DNA of 64,000 nucleotides from Endomychus coccineus. Lineage: Eukaryota > Arthropoda > Insecta > Coleoptera > Endomychidae. Both the position numbers and the translations under genes were made by a program. The DNA lies in the NCBI GenBank assembly GCA_958510875.1, contig OY294069.1:6209205-6273204 (forward strand), given 5' to 3'. Numbering within the stretch: position 1 is the stretch's first letter; each line of letters opens with the position of its first letter. This document shows positions 46,791 to 58,329 of the stretch, piece by piece. Below the pieces are notes generated by a model, which saw only the letters and a list, made by a program, of their open reading frames with translations, was not told the origin of the DNA and made no database searches.

Positions 46791-48400
46791 ACTGCTGAGA
46801 TTTTTCGTCATTCCAACAATCCTAAATCAAATTGACCTTAACCTTTAATACAAGTTCTTAATTTACTCAAATCAAATACTGATTTAACTATTTTAAAAGC
46901 TGATAAAGGAAATTCCACTGTTGTCATGAATCATTCAGATTGTGATAACAAAATCATTCAACATCTTCAAACTAATTTCTATAAGCTCCTACCAAAACAT
47001 TCCACCCCCTCTATAGAACGTTCAATTTCACAAATAATCCGTCAACGTTCCCTTCCCTGATACAGATAAGAAACTTCTTATCCCCCTTTGTTCAAGAAGT
47101 CTCCGATTATATAGTTTGCCTAAAATTCATAAGCCCTCAGTTCCACTGAGACCAATTTTCAGCATTATCGTATCCGATACTGATAAAATGTCTCGATATC
47201 TGTCATCTATTCTCAAATCTCTTGTAAGTAATTCCAACTGTTTTGCCCCAAATTTCTTTCAATTCGTTGATAAAATCCAAATGCTAATAGTCCAAATGCT
47301 AATAATTGACCCAGGTGAGTTGCTCGTCAGCTTCGAAGTCGAATCAGTCTTTACCATTCCAGACACGTTTTCCATATTTTCTCAACTGTTATCTGCCAAA
47401 AACATTTCTATGGACTTACTACCGTTAATTGATTTCTGTCTATCTTCCACATATTTTCTGTACGATGGCTAGTGTTACGGGAGGTGCCATGAGTTCCCCA
47501 CTTTTTCCGGTCATAGCTAATATCTTCACGGAAACTTTTGAACCAAGGTGATATTGACTCATCTGTTCTCAACCCGAAATGTTGGTACATATATGTCGAC
47601 GACACTTTTGTTATTCGGCATCTCTTATTCCCTTCCTCAATACATCCCAATATTCTTTTCACCATGGAAGTTGAATGGAAAGGTTCACTCCCGTTCCTAG
47701 ATGTATTAGTTAGTCGACAGACTGATGGTACTTTGGGACATTCTGTGTATCGAAAACCCACTCACACCGACAGTAACCTCAATGGCTTTTCCCCACCACC
47801 ATCCTACTCAAAAGCGATCTGTCATAAACTCTTTGGTCTACAGAGCTTTCAACTTATATCAACCCCAATCCTTAAAATCAGAATTAAAACAACTTTCATC
47901 TGTCTTATTATCAAGTAGTTTCTCACATTATAACATTCAAAAAGCCATCAATAAATACACTTCGCCTAAAAATTTAAATCTACTTCAGCCTTTTTGTCCA
48001 CTTTCATATGATGAAAATACAACAGATCGAATTTTCAAAATCCTTGAAGAACATAATATTTCTACTCGGTTTTCGACACTTCCAAAAGATCCCCTTCCTC
48101 CTCTTCACTTATAAGGTGTTTATAGCATTCCCTGTTCTTGCGGTAAATTCTACATTGGGGAACAGGTCGTACAGTAGCTACTCGTGTGAAAGAACATGAG
48201 CGCTGTACAAGGCTTCGAAGATCTGCACTTTTCGAAAATACTAAAATCCTACCCCGAGCCCCCAGCTTCTATCAGCGAATAGTCCTTGAAGCGATAGGAA
48301 TCCTAAAACATCCGAATAATCTGAACCGTGATTCAGGATATTACCTTCCCAACATTTGGTAGCCCATCCTCAAAAATTCCATTTCGCATATGATCACACA
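46770..48400 (+). mobile_element. Penelope-like element, RT and GIY-YIG (family A)
   Basis: In order: DEIRSETAEIFRHSNNP, LTILKADKGNSTVVMN, IYSLPKIHKPSVPLRPI, a palm region read in several frames, the catalytic block WYIYVDDTFV, WKGSLPFLDVLVSR, and a C-terminal YSIPCSCGKFYIGE nuclease motif. This is most of a Penelope-like ORF (PLE RT followed by GIY-YIG). It is broken by at least five stops or frameshifts, so it is inactive. Confidence 0.92.
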
Positions 48401-48479
48401 ACTGCAGAGTCAGTTGCTAGAGCGGAGCTTACCACCCGAATAAAGGCAGTGAACTGTGTAGCGTGAAGGATTTTTCCTA

Positions 48480-48580
48480 CAATAAATATGGTTACAGAAG
48501 CCAGGAGAATCAGTTCCAGTTGAAGCCTCAAGCCTGCCGTGAAGATGACACCTTTAATAGTTGGCGAAACGTCATGTTCT
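48480..48580 (+). repeat. Dispersed repeat with GAAGATG...CGAAACGTC end
   Basis: TCAGTTCCAGTTGAAGCCTC, then TGAAGATGACACC, then GGCGAAACGTC. The same layout is at 51985-52055 (CCTGAAGATTCCACATGTGGGCGAAACGTC). A CTGAAGA-stem-CGAAACGTC end is common next to PLE-type elements and may be a hammerhead derivative. Confidence 0.5.
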
Positions 48581-48589
48581 CTCTCAGAT

Positions 48590-49210
48590 AGATCAGTCCA
48601 TAAGAAGGTTGATGAAGTCTCTTTCGATACAATGGCTAATGATGCTTTGGTTCCACAGAGATCTGTATTGGCACCCACTCGGTTTCTGTTCTGCATCAAC
48701 GATCTGTCTCTCGTCTAGAGTCCCTATAACAGCCGCCAATGAAACCAGAGGAGCCTCACAGAGAGAGGTCGACTCAATTAATGAAGATCTGTCAACGATT
48801 TCGAAATATGGATCTGAGATTCTATTAAAGTTTGTTGTAACCACAACGCTCGTATTTCTTCCAAGATGACGTATGCCACAATACTTGATATGAAACAAAT
48901 ATTCATATGAAGTCTTACATATTCATGCTCCGTATCACCACCAATAATAGCCCTTTCTCATTGGACGTGGGCGGTCATGTACCATTGCGCTTCACAAATA
49001 CATGGTTTTGTATTGCGTCCAAGACCTACTTCTTACATACCAACAGCTCCTCATAATCTAAACAGATTCCTGTCCTGTTCACATGTTTGGGAGTTCAGTT
49101 TACAATTTTTCACTTACAAATTTATTTACCTCTCTAGAACACAGTACATTATGAGGATATTGCCGAAGCAACAGCGATATCGCAAAATTCCTCGACCCCT
49201 AAAATAGATT
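48590..49210 (+). mobile_element. LINE reverse transcriptase, 3' part (split by PLE)
   Basis: It reads ANDALVPQRSVLAPTRFLFC, then INDLSLV, which correspond to the AGVPQGSVLSPTLFLLFINDL block that follows where the 46170-46790 fragment stops. Further degenerate frames follow to about 49200. With that fragment it makes one LINE copy interrupted by the PLE. Confidence 0.7.
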
Positions 49211-50035
49211 ACATGTAAGATAGGAACTAGTTTAACTTGAAACGATTTTCATTTGCAGACGAAGTGAGAAGAAAATAGAGAAAATTCTCTAATGGTTTCA
49301 CTTAGCGTTGGAATTGCTCGGTTTTATTGAAACATTTCCCAGGCACTCCATTTTACAGCTAAATGCAGCGCTGATAGCTGGTGGAACATTCGCATAAGAA
49401 AACAAATTTATTTCATTTCCGGCATTATCCTACCTTATGTAGGAACTACACATCAAATTCACAGCAATGAAACCACAATTTTTGCTCTCATTCAGAAGGT
49501 TTTTGTTTATGTAAACAATTAACAGATGAATTTAAATGGAGCTGTCCGTTACTTTGTGATATTCCATTTTTACAGATAAAAACAAGAAATTTTACTTTGT
49601 AAAATATCACTTTATTTCAAAGAACGTTGATTGCAATATCGAACGTTACAGTTCATTGTCTGTTTTGATAATTTCTAGTTTTTATCTATAATTAACAAAA
49701 GATTCAATCTGACAGCTCTGTTTCATTATATTTATTCAAGCATTATAGTACAGGGGTTGACGGAGTGTTAATACTTTTTAGGTTGGTTCCACCACTCAGT
49801 GATAGGCTACGCCTTTCAGTTGAATTCGAATATTATAAAATGACAGAAGAGAATTGACTCCGATCATGTGACGTCAGAACCACACCTTATACTGTCGTAG
49901 ATACAAATTCGTCTTCATTTCAATGTACAGCAAATATCTATGTGTGCTATCGTCTTTTGTTTCCGCGTTATAAGCAAAATGTATACTCTTATATTCTTGA
50001 AGCAGTTTTTTTTCTATTATTCATTTGGGTAGAAA
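49211..50035. other. Gene-free stretch
   Basis: AT-rich sequence with no recognised gene or repeat. Confidence 0.5.
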
Positions 50036-50262
50036 ATTGCATTTTCAGTGGGACATCTGCTTTCCGGCAAATAGTGTTGGAACTCCTAGGTCCGCCAAAC
50101 ACTTGGAGGGTGTTTTATTATATCACTTCCGGAGATTGTTGGTCAGCAACATCACATCTGCCTCGTCCCACTGACGAGCCCATGAGAAAAGTGAAACAGC
50201 TGCCTGATACTGTAGGGCGTAATGTCACTGTTCAACCTGGTAAACTAAAACTTTGTCTATGT
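50036..50262 (+). repeat. Dispersed repeat, copy 2
   Basis: It matches the middle and right arm of the 16026-16315 foldback (GGGACATCTGCTTTCCGGCA, CCACTGACGAGCCCATGAGA, GAAACAGCTGCCTGA). It then continues GTTCAACCTGGTAAAC, the inverse of the left arm of copy 1. It ends where copy 1 runs into its hammerhead-like core. Confidence 0.8.
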
Positions 50263-50689
50263 TAAGTCGATTCAAACCTAAATTAAATCGGTTAATTCAG
50301 CCAACGAAAATATTGACCTTCTACATATACTCAAAGATTTGAAAGAAAAGCTCAATATCGCTACTATCAATTGTATCAAGTAATAAGCTAAAATAAGATG
50401 CTTATTACAGTCGTTTGAGAGGAGATTCCAGGACTTAGAAAGCACAAAACAAAATTTGCGAATTTTTGTGAATCCCTTCACAATATGTTTGACTGAAATA
50501 ATCAGTTATCCTGTCAATATATAATTGGAACTCACTGTACTGCAAATTCATTAAGCACAATCTTTTTCGGAAGAATTTGGGGATTTCCGGCAATTGGTGC
50601 AAAAAGAAGACTTCCCTTCAATAACTCATCTGACTTCTCAATATTTAAGTAGTTTCGGACTAACGCCTACGATATAAAATCACATTGAA

Positions 50690-51690
50690 CATGATTGAGA
50701 CACCCGAAATTAGTATCCACAACCTTCTGAGATTAGATTCTACCATTAGTTTTCACCTCAGACGCAGAGGAAACATGTTGCAGCATTCCGAAACACCCGA
50801 AATTGATATCAGATAGAACAAGTTTCATCAGTTACATTAACCTTCGGGACTTTTCGCATTTTTCCAAATTTCATAAGGGGCAAGTATGGAAAAATAGTGA
50901 ATTTGGTCGATCTCATCGATTCCGATATAACTGTGTCATAATACGCTCTCATGGATGAGAAATTCGATTCGATCATTAGTTTCCACCTCAGACGCAGAGG
51001 AAACATGTTGCAGCATCCCGAAACCCTGAATTTTCGCCATCCCTTTGGTAAATACTAAATACACTATTAAATCCCATTTAACATGATCAAGACACCCGAA
51101 ATTGGTATCCGCAACCTTCTGAGATCAGATAGAACCAGTTCCATCAGTTACATTAACCTTCGGGAATTTTCGTATTGTTCCATATTTCAAAAGGGGTAAG
51201 TTTGGAAATAAAAGTGAATGTGATCGATCTCATCCATTCCGATATAACTGTGTCATAATACGCTCTCATGGATGAGAAATTCGATTCGATCATTAGTTTC
51301 CACCTCAGACGCAGAGGAAACATGTTGCAGCATCCCGAAATCCTGAATTTTCGCCATCCCTTTGGTAAATACTAAATACACTATTAAATCCCATTTAACA
51401 TGATCAAGACACCCGAAATTGGTATCCGCAACCTTCTGAGATCAGATAGAACAAGTTCCATCAGTTATACATTAACCTTCGGGACTTTTCGTATTGTTCC
51501 ATATTTTATAAGAGGTATGTATGTAGAAATAGTGAATGTGGTCGATCTCATCCATTCCGATATAACTGTGTCATAATACGCTCTCATGCATGAGAAATTT
51601 GATTCTGCCATTAGTTCTCACCGCAGACGTAGAGTAAACATGCTGCAGCATTCCGAAATCCTTAATTTTCCACATCCCTTATCACTTTTA
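50690..51690. repeat. Satellite-like tandem repeat, period about 310 bp
   Basis: GATATAACTGTGTCATAATA recurs at 50934, 51241 and 51559. Each unit contains CACCTCAGACGCAGAGGAAA, ATGTTGCAGCAT-CCGAAA, AACATGATCAAGACACCC and ACATTAACCTTCGGGA. There are three nearly full units and a truncated one at the left. Adjacent units 2 and 3 are very alike, pointing to recent unequal exchange. Non-coding. Confidence 0.92.
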
Positions 51691-52228
51691 ATAAAACCAA
51701 TAGAGGAGCTTCATCCTGATATCATATATAAAACCAATATTCCATTTCGATTATGGCGTTAATTCGGAAAGTTCGTTTTGTAAATGGATGTAACACTAAT
51801 TAAAGTTAGTTGAATTAAAGATTCATATTCCCCAGGAATGAATCAGAATTTGCGGAAGGTAAGCTTTCAAATTGTAAGACTTCACACCAGGTTTTCGGAC
51901 ATGGATGATATCCTGAAAGAGAATGCAAACACGATCGTAGAGGATTTTACGTACAAGAAAAAATACATGTCGTTGGGAGTGTGTTAATTCAGTTCCATTT
52001 CAAGCATCAAGCTTGCCCTGAAGATTCCACATGTGGGCGAAACGTCGGAATCAAGTAGTGCTATTGTGACGCAGAATCCATCCGGAAGCCAAGAATTTTT
52101 AACATTAGCTATCCGCGAAAGGCTACTATTCAAGATATCAAACTATATTATATATGTGAGAAACGAAAATAAATAAAATCATTTTCTCTGCAAAACAAAG
52201 TTGTTGTATAATCAGAAAGAGTTTAGTC

Positions 52229-52300
52229 TGATGATAGCTACTTGGTACCTTAAAGGTCCTTAGTACTTTAAGCGTATCTTCAGTGGATAAGGGTTATTAT
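52229..52300 (+). repeat. Degenerate hammerhead-like repeat
   Basis: CTGATGATAGCTACTTGGTACC, with TTAAAGGTCCTTAGTACTTT following and GTGGATAAGGG downstream, is a diverged copy of the sequence at 15970-16014. The second core box reads TAAA instead of GAAA, so it should be inactive. Confidence 0.55.
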
Positions 52301-53119
52301 TTTTCAGTTATTAGTGTTCAAACTAATTCATAGTTTACACTCATGTTTGCTCATTGCAGAATACAATGTTTCAAAAATCCATTTTGTGTTATGCTACAAA
52401 CGCTATTGAATTATTAGTAGCAATCCATCAGATAGAAATCATTCCGCAACTTATAGGAGCAGAAACACGACAATCAAAGAGAAACCACTCCATCACAATA
52501 TATAGGAAAATTATTAAGAAAGACACAATGTCAGAAATCATTTCGATTGTATCAATTACTTAGACTTAGATTTCGATTTTTGTTACGTACAATTTTGTTT
52601 CTTTATTCAGCAGAACATACTATTTATTTTATTATTTTAATAAGCCACAATTAAATTTCAGAAGGTTGCATTCGGATGTTGCTTATTGGTATTAAAAATA
52701 ACAAAAATAGGAACCGCCAGTATTTTTTGAATCGTCAATTTGGTCCGACTGTCAAAAAGGTGGTCGAGCTTGCATTAGACTCTGAAAAACAAATTCCACA
52801 GTTGCAGATCATTTTTTCTATGATAATTATTCTTTCCTTGAAATATACAGTTCACATATTTATAACTGATAAAGGCTCGAAACTAAACTTGCCGAAAAAT
52901 CAGGAAATTTACGAAAACAATAACAATGTAATGTATCTATTCCAGGAATTATTGCCCTGGTTAGCTTCTATACACTGCTGTTAATAGCAATTCATCATTA
53001 TTTGAATGTAAAATCCCACCATGTAATCCTATAGTAATAGTCCGATAAGTTCATGAATGTCCGACCACAGTTATCCTTTGCTACCTACCGAAGTATATTA
53101 TATTTAAATTCCAGGGAAA
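52301..53119. other. Gene-free stretch
   Basis: Two moderate frames (52354-52563 and 52676-52984) show no domain, no splice support and ordinary AT-biased composition. No gene is claimed. Confidence 0.5.
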
Positions 53120-54475
53120 TAGGTCACACTAACACATATGCTTATTATTTACGTCTTTACGTACGTTTCGGTTTCACGATCATCATTAGAAGACGTATTA
53201 TGTCTAGAACGGGATTTCTTAAAACTGATTGTATCAGCGTCAATCGTCCGTATCGCACGAAATTCAATTAAAAATATGTATATGTATCAAGAACCCACTG
53301 CAATTTTCTTATAATATACGAACTCATGTCAAACAAAGTCTATATATGACTGAAACTAAAAAATATAGCGCTCAAGTATTCACTTTTTAACCAGATGCTA
53401 AGGATTTATGAGGTTATAGAAAACGGTTGTCAGGATTTATTAGAAATATTGCTATTTAAGCATTCTACCTAACACATAATTCAATTATAAAGACGCATGC
53501 AGGAATTTGCAAGGGTTTTAATTAATTAGATTAGTAAAAAACTGACTTAATGACTGAATATCTGTTCTAGGATTCACAGACTTGGAGTCACGATTTATGT
53601 GAATCATCTCCAGAATAGATCTCTTATAATTATTGGTTTCCTTAACGAAAATAAAAAAAAATTTGCAATCGAATTGATGGTTATAATCAAAGCATTGTTT
53701 AGTAAGGGCGCTTTTTGTTTGTTGTAATATACTTAAGGCCATACGTTCTTTTTTGTAAATATTGCTTAGAGAAATCTGTATAAGTCTCATCGCAATCTAA
53801 GCAATTAAATTTGTATGCTGTGTGGGTTTGTTTCTTAATTTTCTCTGAGGTCTCCGGAAGGTATGGTAATGTTACAAAATTATCTGTATTACCGTTTATG
53901 TTATTCATATAGAAGTTCCATTATAGATTTAGTTTATTCTATCTTCAATGATCGGATTGAAAAATGTTTTTGGTTAGCCAATCATTTCCAGTATATTGCG
54001 AGCAATTTTAAAATGTTTGGGACGGTCGTCTGGGTGGGACAATTTAATTTCACTTTTTTATTTTTCCATCTGCATCATGCCTAATGTTCATATCTTGGAA
54101 ATTGTTGTTTTTGTTCGCTTCTATTTTACAATTAAATTGTAGTTTACACTGAAAATTGTTCAATTCATTAATCACGTACTGAATTTTATCATTGGGCAAT
54201 CATCTACATAATGAATAATACAGGTTGAATAATACAGGTTGAAAATCTAATGAATTTATTACAGATTCCTCGAGGCATTCCATAACTAGGTTGGCAATTG
54301 TAGCTGAAATAGGACGTTCCATTGATGTGCCGAATATTTGTCCGAAATATTGTTCAACGTAAGTATATTTATAGTTGAAGTTATGTCTTTTGATTGTATT
54401 TGGAAACCGTCTGAAGTTACCAATAAAAGCGATATCAACAAAGCAGTGTTCAATTAAACAATATGGATAGCTTTA
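53120..54475 (-). mobile_element. Penelope-like element fragment (family B)
   Basis: On the - strand from 54475 it reads FIGNFRRFPNT, HNFNYKYTYVEQYFGQIFG, then TSMERPISATIANLVMECLE, the PLE RT palm block. Then come the linker VTLPYLPETSEKIKK and the C-terminal LNCLDCDETYTDFSKQYL and ILEMIHINRD. Broken by frameshifts. The 3' end (53125-53210) carries a decayed hammerhead. Same family as the copy in Atg17 intron 8, but this one keeps part of the RT. Confidence 0.87.
53153..53194 (-). ncRNA. Decayed hammerhead ribozyme of PLE family B
   Basis: It has the same layout as 27873-27914 (GTCTT and AAGAC stem I strands and the GAAACGTACGTA block are intact). The first core box is CTAATGA instead of CTGATGA, and stem II no longer pairs fully. 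Predicted inactive. Confidence 0.65.
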
Positions 54476-55424
54476 AAGTGTTTTAAAGTAATTTGTATTT
54501 AATGTCATCTACGTGAAACTCATATGTTATCAGAACAAGAGAACGCATTTCACAGTCCGTATACCACTTCAAACGAAATTGCTATAAAATGACATCCTCA
54601 CCTACATTATACTAATTACATCATCACCACGTCCAGCACGTTGCTGATTTGGGAAGAGCGTTCCTGTAACATTGCCAGGAAACATGCCTAGTTAACTGAA
54701 TCTTCGTGGTCCCAGACTCGATAGCCTTTATTAACAGGGATTTGACCATGATAGTGATGGTGGGGGCTAGAGGCGTCTACTGCCGCTATCAGCGTCGCGG
54801 CTTTATTGTTGGTAGTTAGTAGACGCGTCGCTTTCTTACTGATTCAAATCTACAACGGACCGAGTACAAAGTTTGAGCGCGCAAAAAGTTTTTTATTCAG
54901 TTCGAATGTGCCGTAAAGCTGATGTGCAGTGATTCATCTTGATGGGTTCCTTTGAAATATGCAGGGGTGAGTTAATTTACTTGTTGTTCACTTCCTGAAT
55001 ATTCTGATAATTTGCGATGAATAAATAGTTCCAAAGATTTTATTTCCGTCAAGCGCTTGATGGAAAATGTTTTTTTTCAACATTCATTAGAAACCAACTA
55101 GAGCAATAGCTCACAAGTTGATGATAGAGAGAAACAAAATAACGATTGTCGAATGTCATTCTTAGTAGTTTTGATACAAATAAGAAAAAATTAATACCTT
55201 CTTAGCATCCTAGTAAATGTCTTTCTAAAATTGTAATTGCTTCAGGTAATTCATTTAAATGATTAACTGTTTCCAACTCTATACATGAGTAAAAATCCCC
55301 CTTATCCACTAAAAAACTTTCAGTAGCATCAGAGTAAACTAAATTAAAAATCCAAATGTAAATATGAAATCGGCGTTAACCAGCCAAGATGGATGTGAAG
55401 CATCGTTAGCGTTTTAGTAAAGAA
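54476..55424. other. Gene-free stretch
   Basis: No gene recognised. CTTATCCACTAAAAAACTTTC and AGCATCAGAGTAAACT near 55300-55340 are scraps of the repeat seen at 16356-16410, in the opposite orientation. Confidence 0.5.
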
Positions 55425-56325
55425 ATGTCACTCCATTGTAGCGAAGATCGTTAGTCCCTAGAAAAACTTGGGAGGAACAAATTTGAGTAAAACGTATCCC
55501 ACCAAAAACATTCTGTAAAAAACTAGCCAAGTCTCGATGGAGCTGCTTGTTTATCTCTAAAAAGTAATGAAATCTAGACAAAGTCGTGCAAAGTCTAAGG
55601 TTCCTTACTGCGATTTCTTTATTATTATAGTTAATGTTGTGTGACTTGGCCGTTGAACATTCTTTATACGTTAATGGGTACAAGTCAATTTTGTTTACAC
55701 GTAATGTTGTAACTACCTATGTTTATTAAGCAAGATAATAGCCCATACTGGTATTGGTAATTGGACGCTAGTGTCTCATTTTAGGCTGTTGTTGATTGTG
55801 CAACACATGCATTCAGCATTGACAATGCTGACTTCTGCTCTCTTCTTTTTGGAGCGTCAAATCGACCACCGATCTAACATAAAATAGACGTACAGACAGA
55901 CTTCTATCAATGATTAGAAGTCCGCCTGGAAATAATTTTTTATACTGTTTGTTTCATGCTCGCCTACACATAAGTATTATTGAAATACGCAGCTTTATCA
56001 AGTCCACAATTGACTGGTTATTGAATCAACGTTTTCCAAGTAGCAATTTTCCATCGTCAATGGGTAGCGGTTCTGGCGACAGATTGGTGCAATGGTGTCA
56101 TGGAGCACCTGGTTTTGTACCCTTGTGTACCCTTCAACGGCCAAGTCACACAACATTAACTATAATAATAAAGAAATCGCAGTATGGAACCTTAGACTTG
56201 GCACGACTTTGTCTAGATTTCATTACTTTTTAGAGATAAACAAGCAGCTCCATCGAGACTTGGCTGGTTTTTTATAGAACGTTTTTGGTGGGATTCCACT
56301 TCTTTTTGTAGAAACGTGGGCATAT
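55425..56325. repeat. Foldback element, arms about 200 bp
   Basis: The left arm (about 55480-55660) and right arm (about 56130-56320) are inverted copies. CTCGATGGAGCTGCTTGTTT answers AAACAAGCAGCTCCATCGAG, and AATGAAATCTAGACAAAGTC answers GACTTTGTCTAGATTTCATT. The loop of about 470 bp has no convincing gene. Matching frames on the two strands are mirror images of the same repeat. Confidence 0.88.
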
Positions 56326-56329
56326 TGAT

Positions 56330-56605
56330 TTATTTCATTGAGCCGTAAGTAGTGGGTTTCATCATATCGCTCGTGTAGGATTGCGCGTTCGTGTATATGT
56401 CACCATCAGCATTACACGTGTACACTTGCATTTCGTCCCAATGTTCAGCAACGTATGCAACTATAGCAGATCTGATACTGCAAGTTGAGTCAGTTCTACC
56501 ATACACCAAGAAAGATATTGAATGGAAGAGACAAGACCCCTCTTTGGGCATACCAACTACTTGTTAGCCACTAAAATCATCGTCGTCTTTTAATATTATC
56601 GACAT
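56330..56605 (-). pseudogene. Truncated OTU-type cysteine protease ORF
   Basis: From ATG 56605 the frame reads MSIILKDDDDFSG, then an in-frame TAA, then QVVGMPKEGSCLFHSISFLV. The GSCLFHS block matches the catalytic Cys region of OTU deubiquitinases. It continues through TCSIRSAIVAYVAEHWDEMQ and a TYGSM block before ending. The catalytic His region is absent. OTU domains of this short type are often carried by mobile elements and large DNA viruses, but no host element is visible beside it. It is broken by one stop and 3' truncation. Confidence 0.7.
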
Positions 56606-57559
56606 TTTTTACGATATTATCTTGCGAAACCGAACACGTACCGTTTATGTTTATATGACAGACAGCTGATACATTGATAGACACATATACGACCGTGGTC
56701 ACATATAATGTCCGTGGCAGACCATTTCATATCATAGATATTATTAAGGACACAAATGGGCTCTTGTGTTTTCAAATAAGGGTCATCAGGTACTCCAGAT
56801 CTTCGATTATCCTAGTTTTTATTATTTTCCCTTTATGTGGCCATTAAACCCTAACTCTGTACCAAAATTTCAGCTCTCTGAGTGTATGGGAAGTTCTAGT
56901 TCTATTCTGATGATCATGAGTGAATGAGTGAGTGTCAGAAATGCGAAATTTTGCTTTCGCTTAACTTCGGAACTACATGACCTACAGACTTGAAATTTTT
57001 TATTTTAAGTATGTGATTTTATAGCTTACTGGATGACAAATTTCTGCGTTCTATCTAGAGGTTCTCAAATAGGGGCCTGAAAATGCGGCGAAATGGTTCC
57101 AGTAAAAGATGGTACGGCAGTGTTTGCTTCGCGCTCGACTTGGCGGGGGCACTGCCGTGCCCCCCGATTAAACAAACCGTGCATTCCATATTTCTTGGTG
57201 TAAAGCATACGCTTGGCTCACGAGCAGTAATTTATGAATTAATAAAAAGATTTCGTTACAATTATTATTAAGATATTTATTTTGATAATATATATTCAGT
57301 CCTTCGTCAGGAGCTTCTACACCATAATTATGCAATATGATATTATTAACGGCTGCTGCTTATATCACGATGAAATACCATTTGTCATTAATTTGCGTGA
57401 ATCTGGGAGTACATCTGACTATAAAGTGTTACCGTTTCATATTCATATCATCTAACATTATAATGCATTGTAACGGATAATGTCTTCAACACGCTCAAAA
57501 ACGATATCGCTAATGACTGCGTACTTTCTTCTATTGCCGCTCAACACGAACTTATTTAA
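56606..57559. other. Gene-free stretch
   Basis: No recognised gene. The region at about 56850-57130 is slightly GC-richer but holds no domain. Confidence 0.5.
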
Positions 57560-58320
57560 ACATCAGAATAATTCAGTGTATCGAGAATGAGTATGAACTA
57601 TGAAGTTGATACAATCTATATCAAATTTCGTCAAGAGTTTGAGAGTGGAAATCAGGAAATGTTCCTTGAAAAAAGTTTTCTCGAATCACTTATAACTCTG
57701 GGGGAGAGAAATAAGTTATAAAAAGTTGCAACGGTAGAGTATTGTTCTTCCATTGACCTTTTGACTGCGATAAAACCCTAATTATCCTGTATAGCATTTC
57801 AAGCTTAAACAGAATTTTGCTTAAAATGGGTTTTAAATATCACACGATTATTAAGAGACAAACCCTAATCGAATCTCAACGTTTATGGCGTCATGAATAT
57901 TTGATGGCAATTGAACAGCAGCAAATTGGCCAGCTATCTATCTTGACAAAGCATGGTTTGATACACATGCCTGCCAAAAAAATATGGAATGATTTTTCAG
58001 AATAATGCCATAAAGTTCCTCCAATTAGAGGGAAAAGAATGACAATAATACATGCATGTTTATAAAGTGGATTTGTTCCGAACTGTCTGTTGCTTTGACC
58101 TAAACTTTTTGAGGATTGGTTTGAACACCAGCTTCTTCAAAATATACCCAAAAATAGCGTGATTGTAAAGGACAATGCTAGTTATCATAGTCGTCAAGTG
58201 AACATTTTGCCCAGTTCTAACAGAACCAAAGCAGAAATTCAAAATTTTATCATAGATAATAATATATATTTGGGAGGAACTTACAGAAAAAGGGACCTTT
58301 TAGAAGTTTAATACTCCTAA
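57560..58320 (+). mobile_element. DDE transposase relic, copy 1 (Tc1/mariner superfamily)
   Basis: It reads LLKMGFKYHTIIKRQTLIES, RLWRHEYLMAIEQQQ, then GFVPNCLLL, NIPKNSVIVKDNASYHSRQV and KAEIQNFIIDNN. The block VIVKDNASYHS carries the second catalytic Asp of DDE_3-type transposases. Stops occur at about 58003 and 58070, and the frame between is out of register. Inactive. Confidence 0.82.
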
Positions 58321-58329
58321 AAGATCCCT

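Noticed and set aside
47116..47472. A 118-codon frame as a separate gene
   Set aside because: It is the RT fingers/palm part of the Penelope-like element at 46770-48400.
52676..52984. A 102-codon frame as a possible gene
   Set aside because: No domain, no splice context and AT-biased composition.
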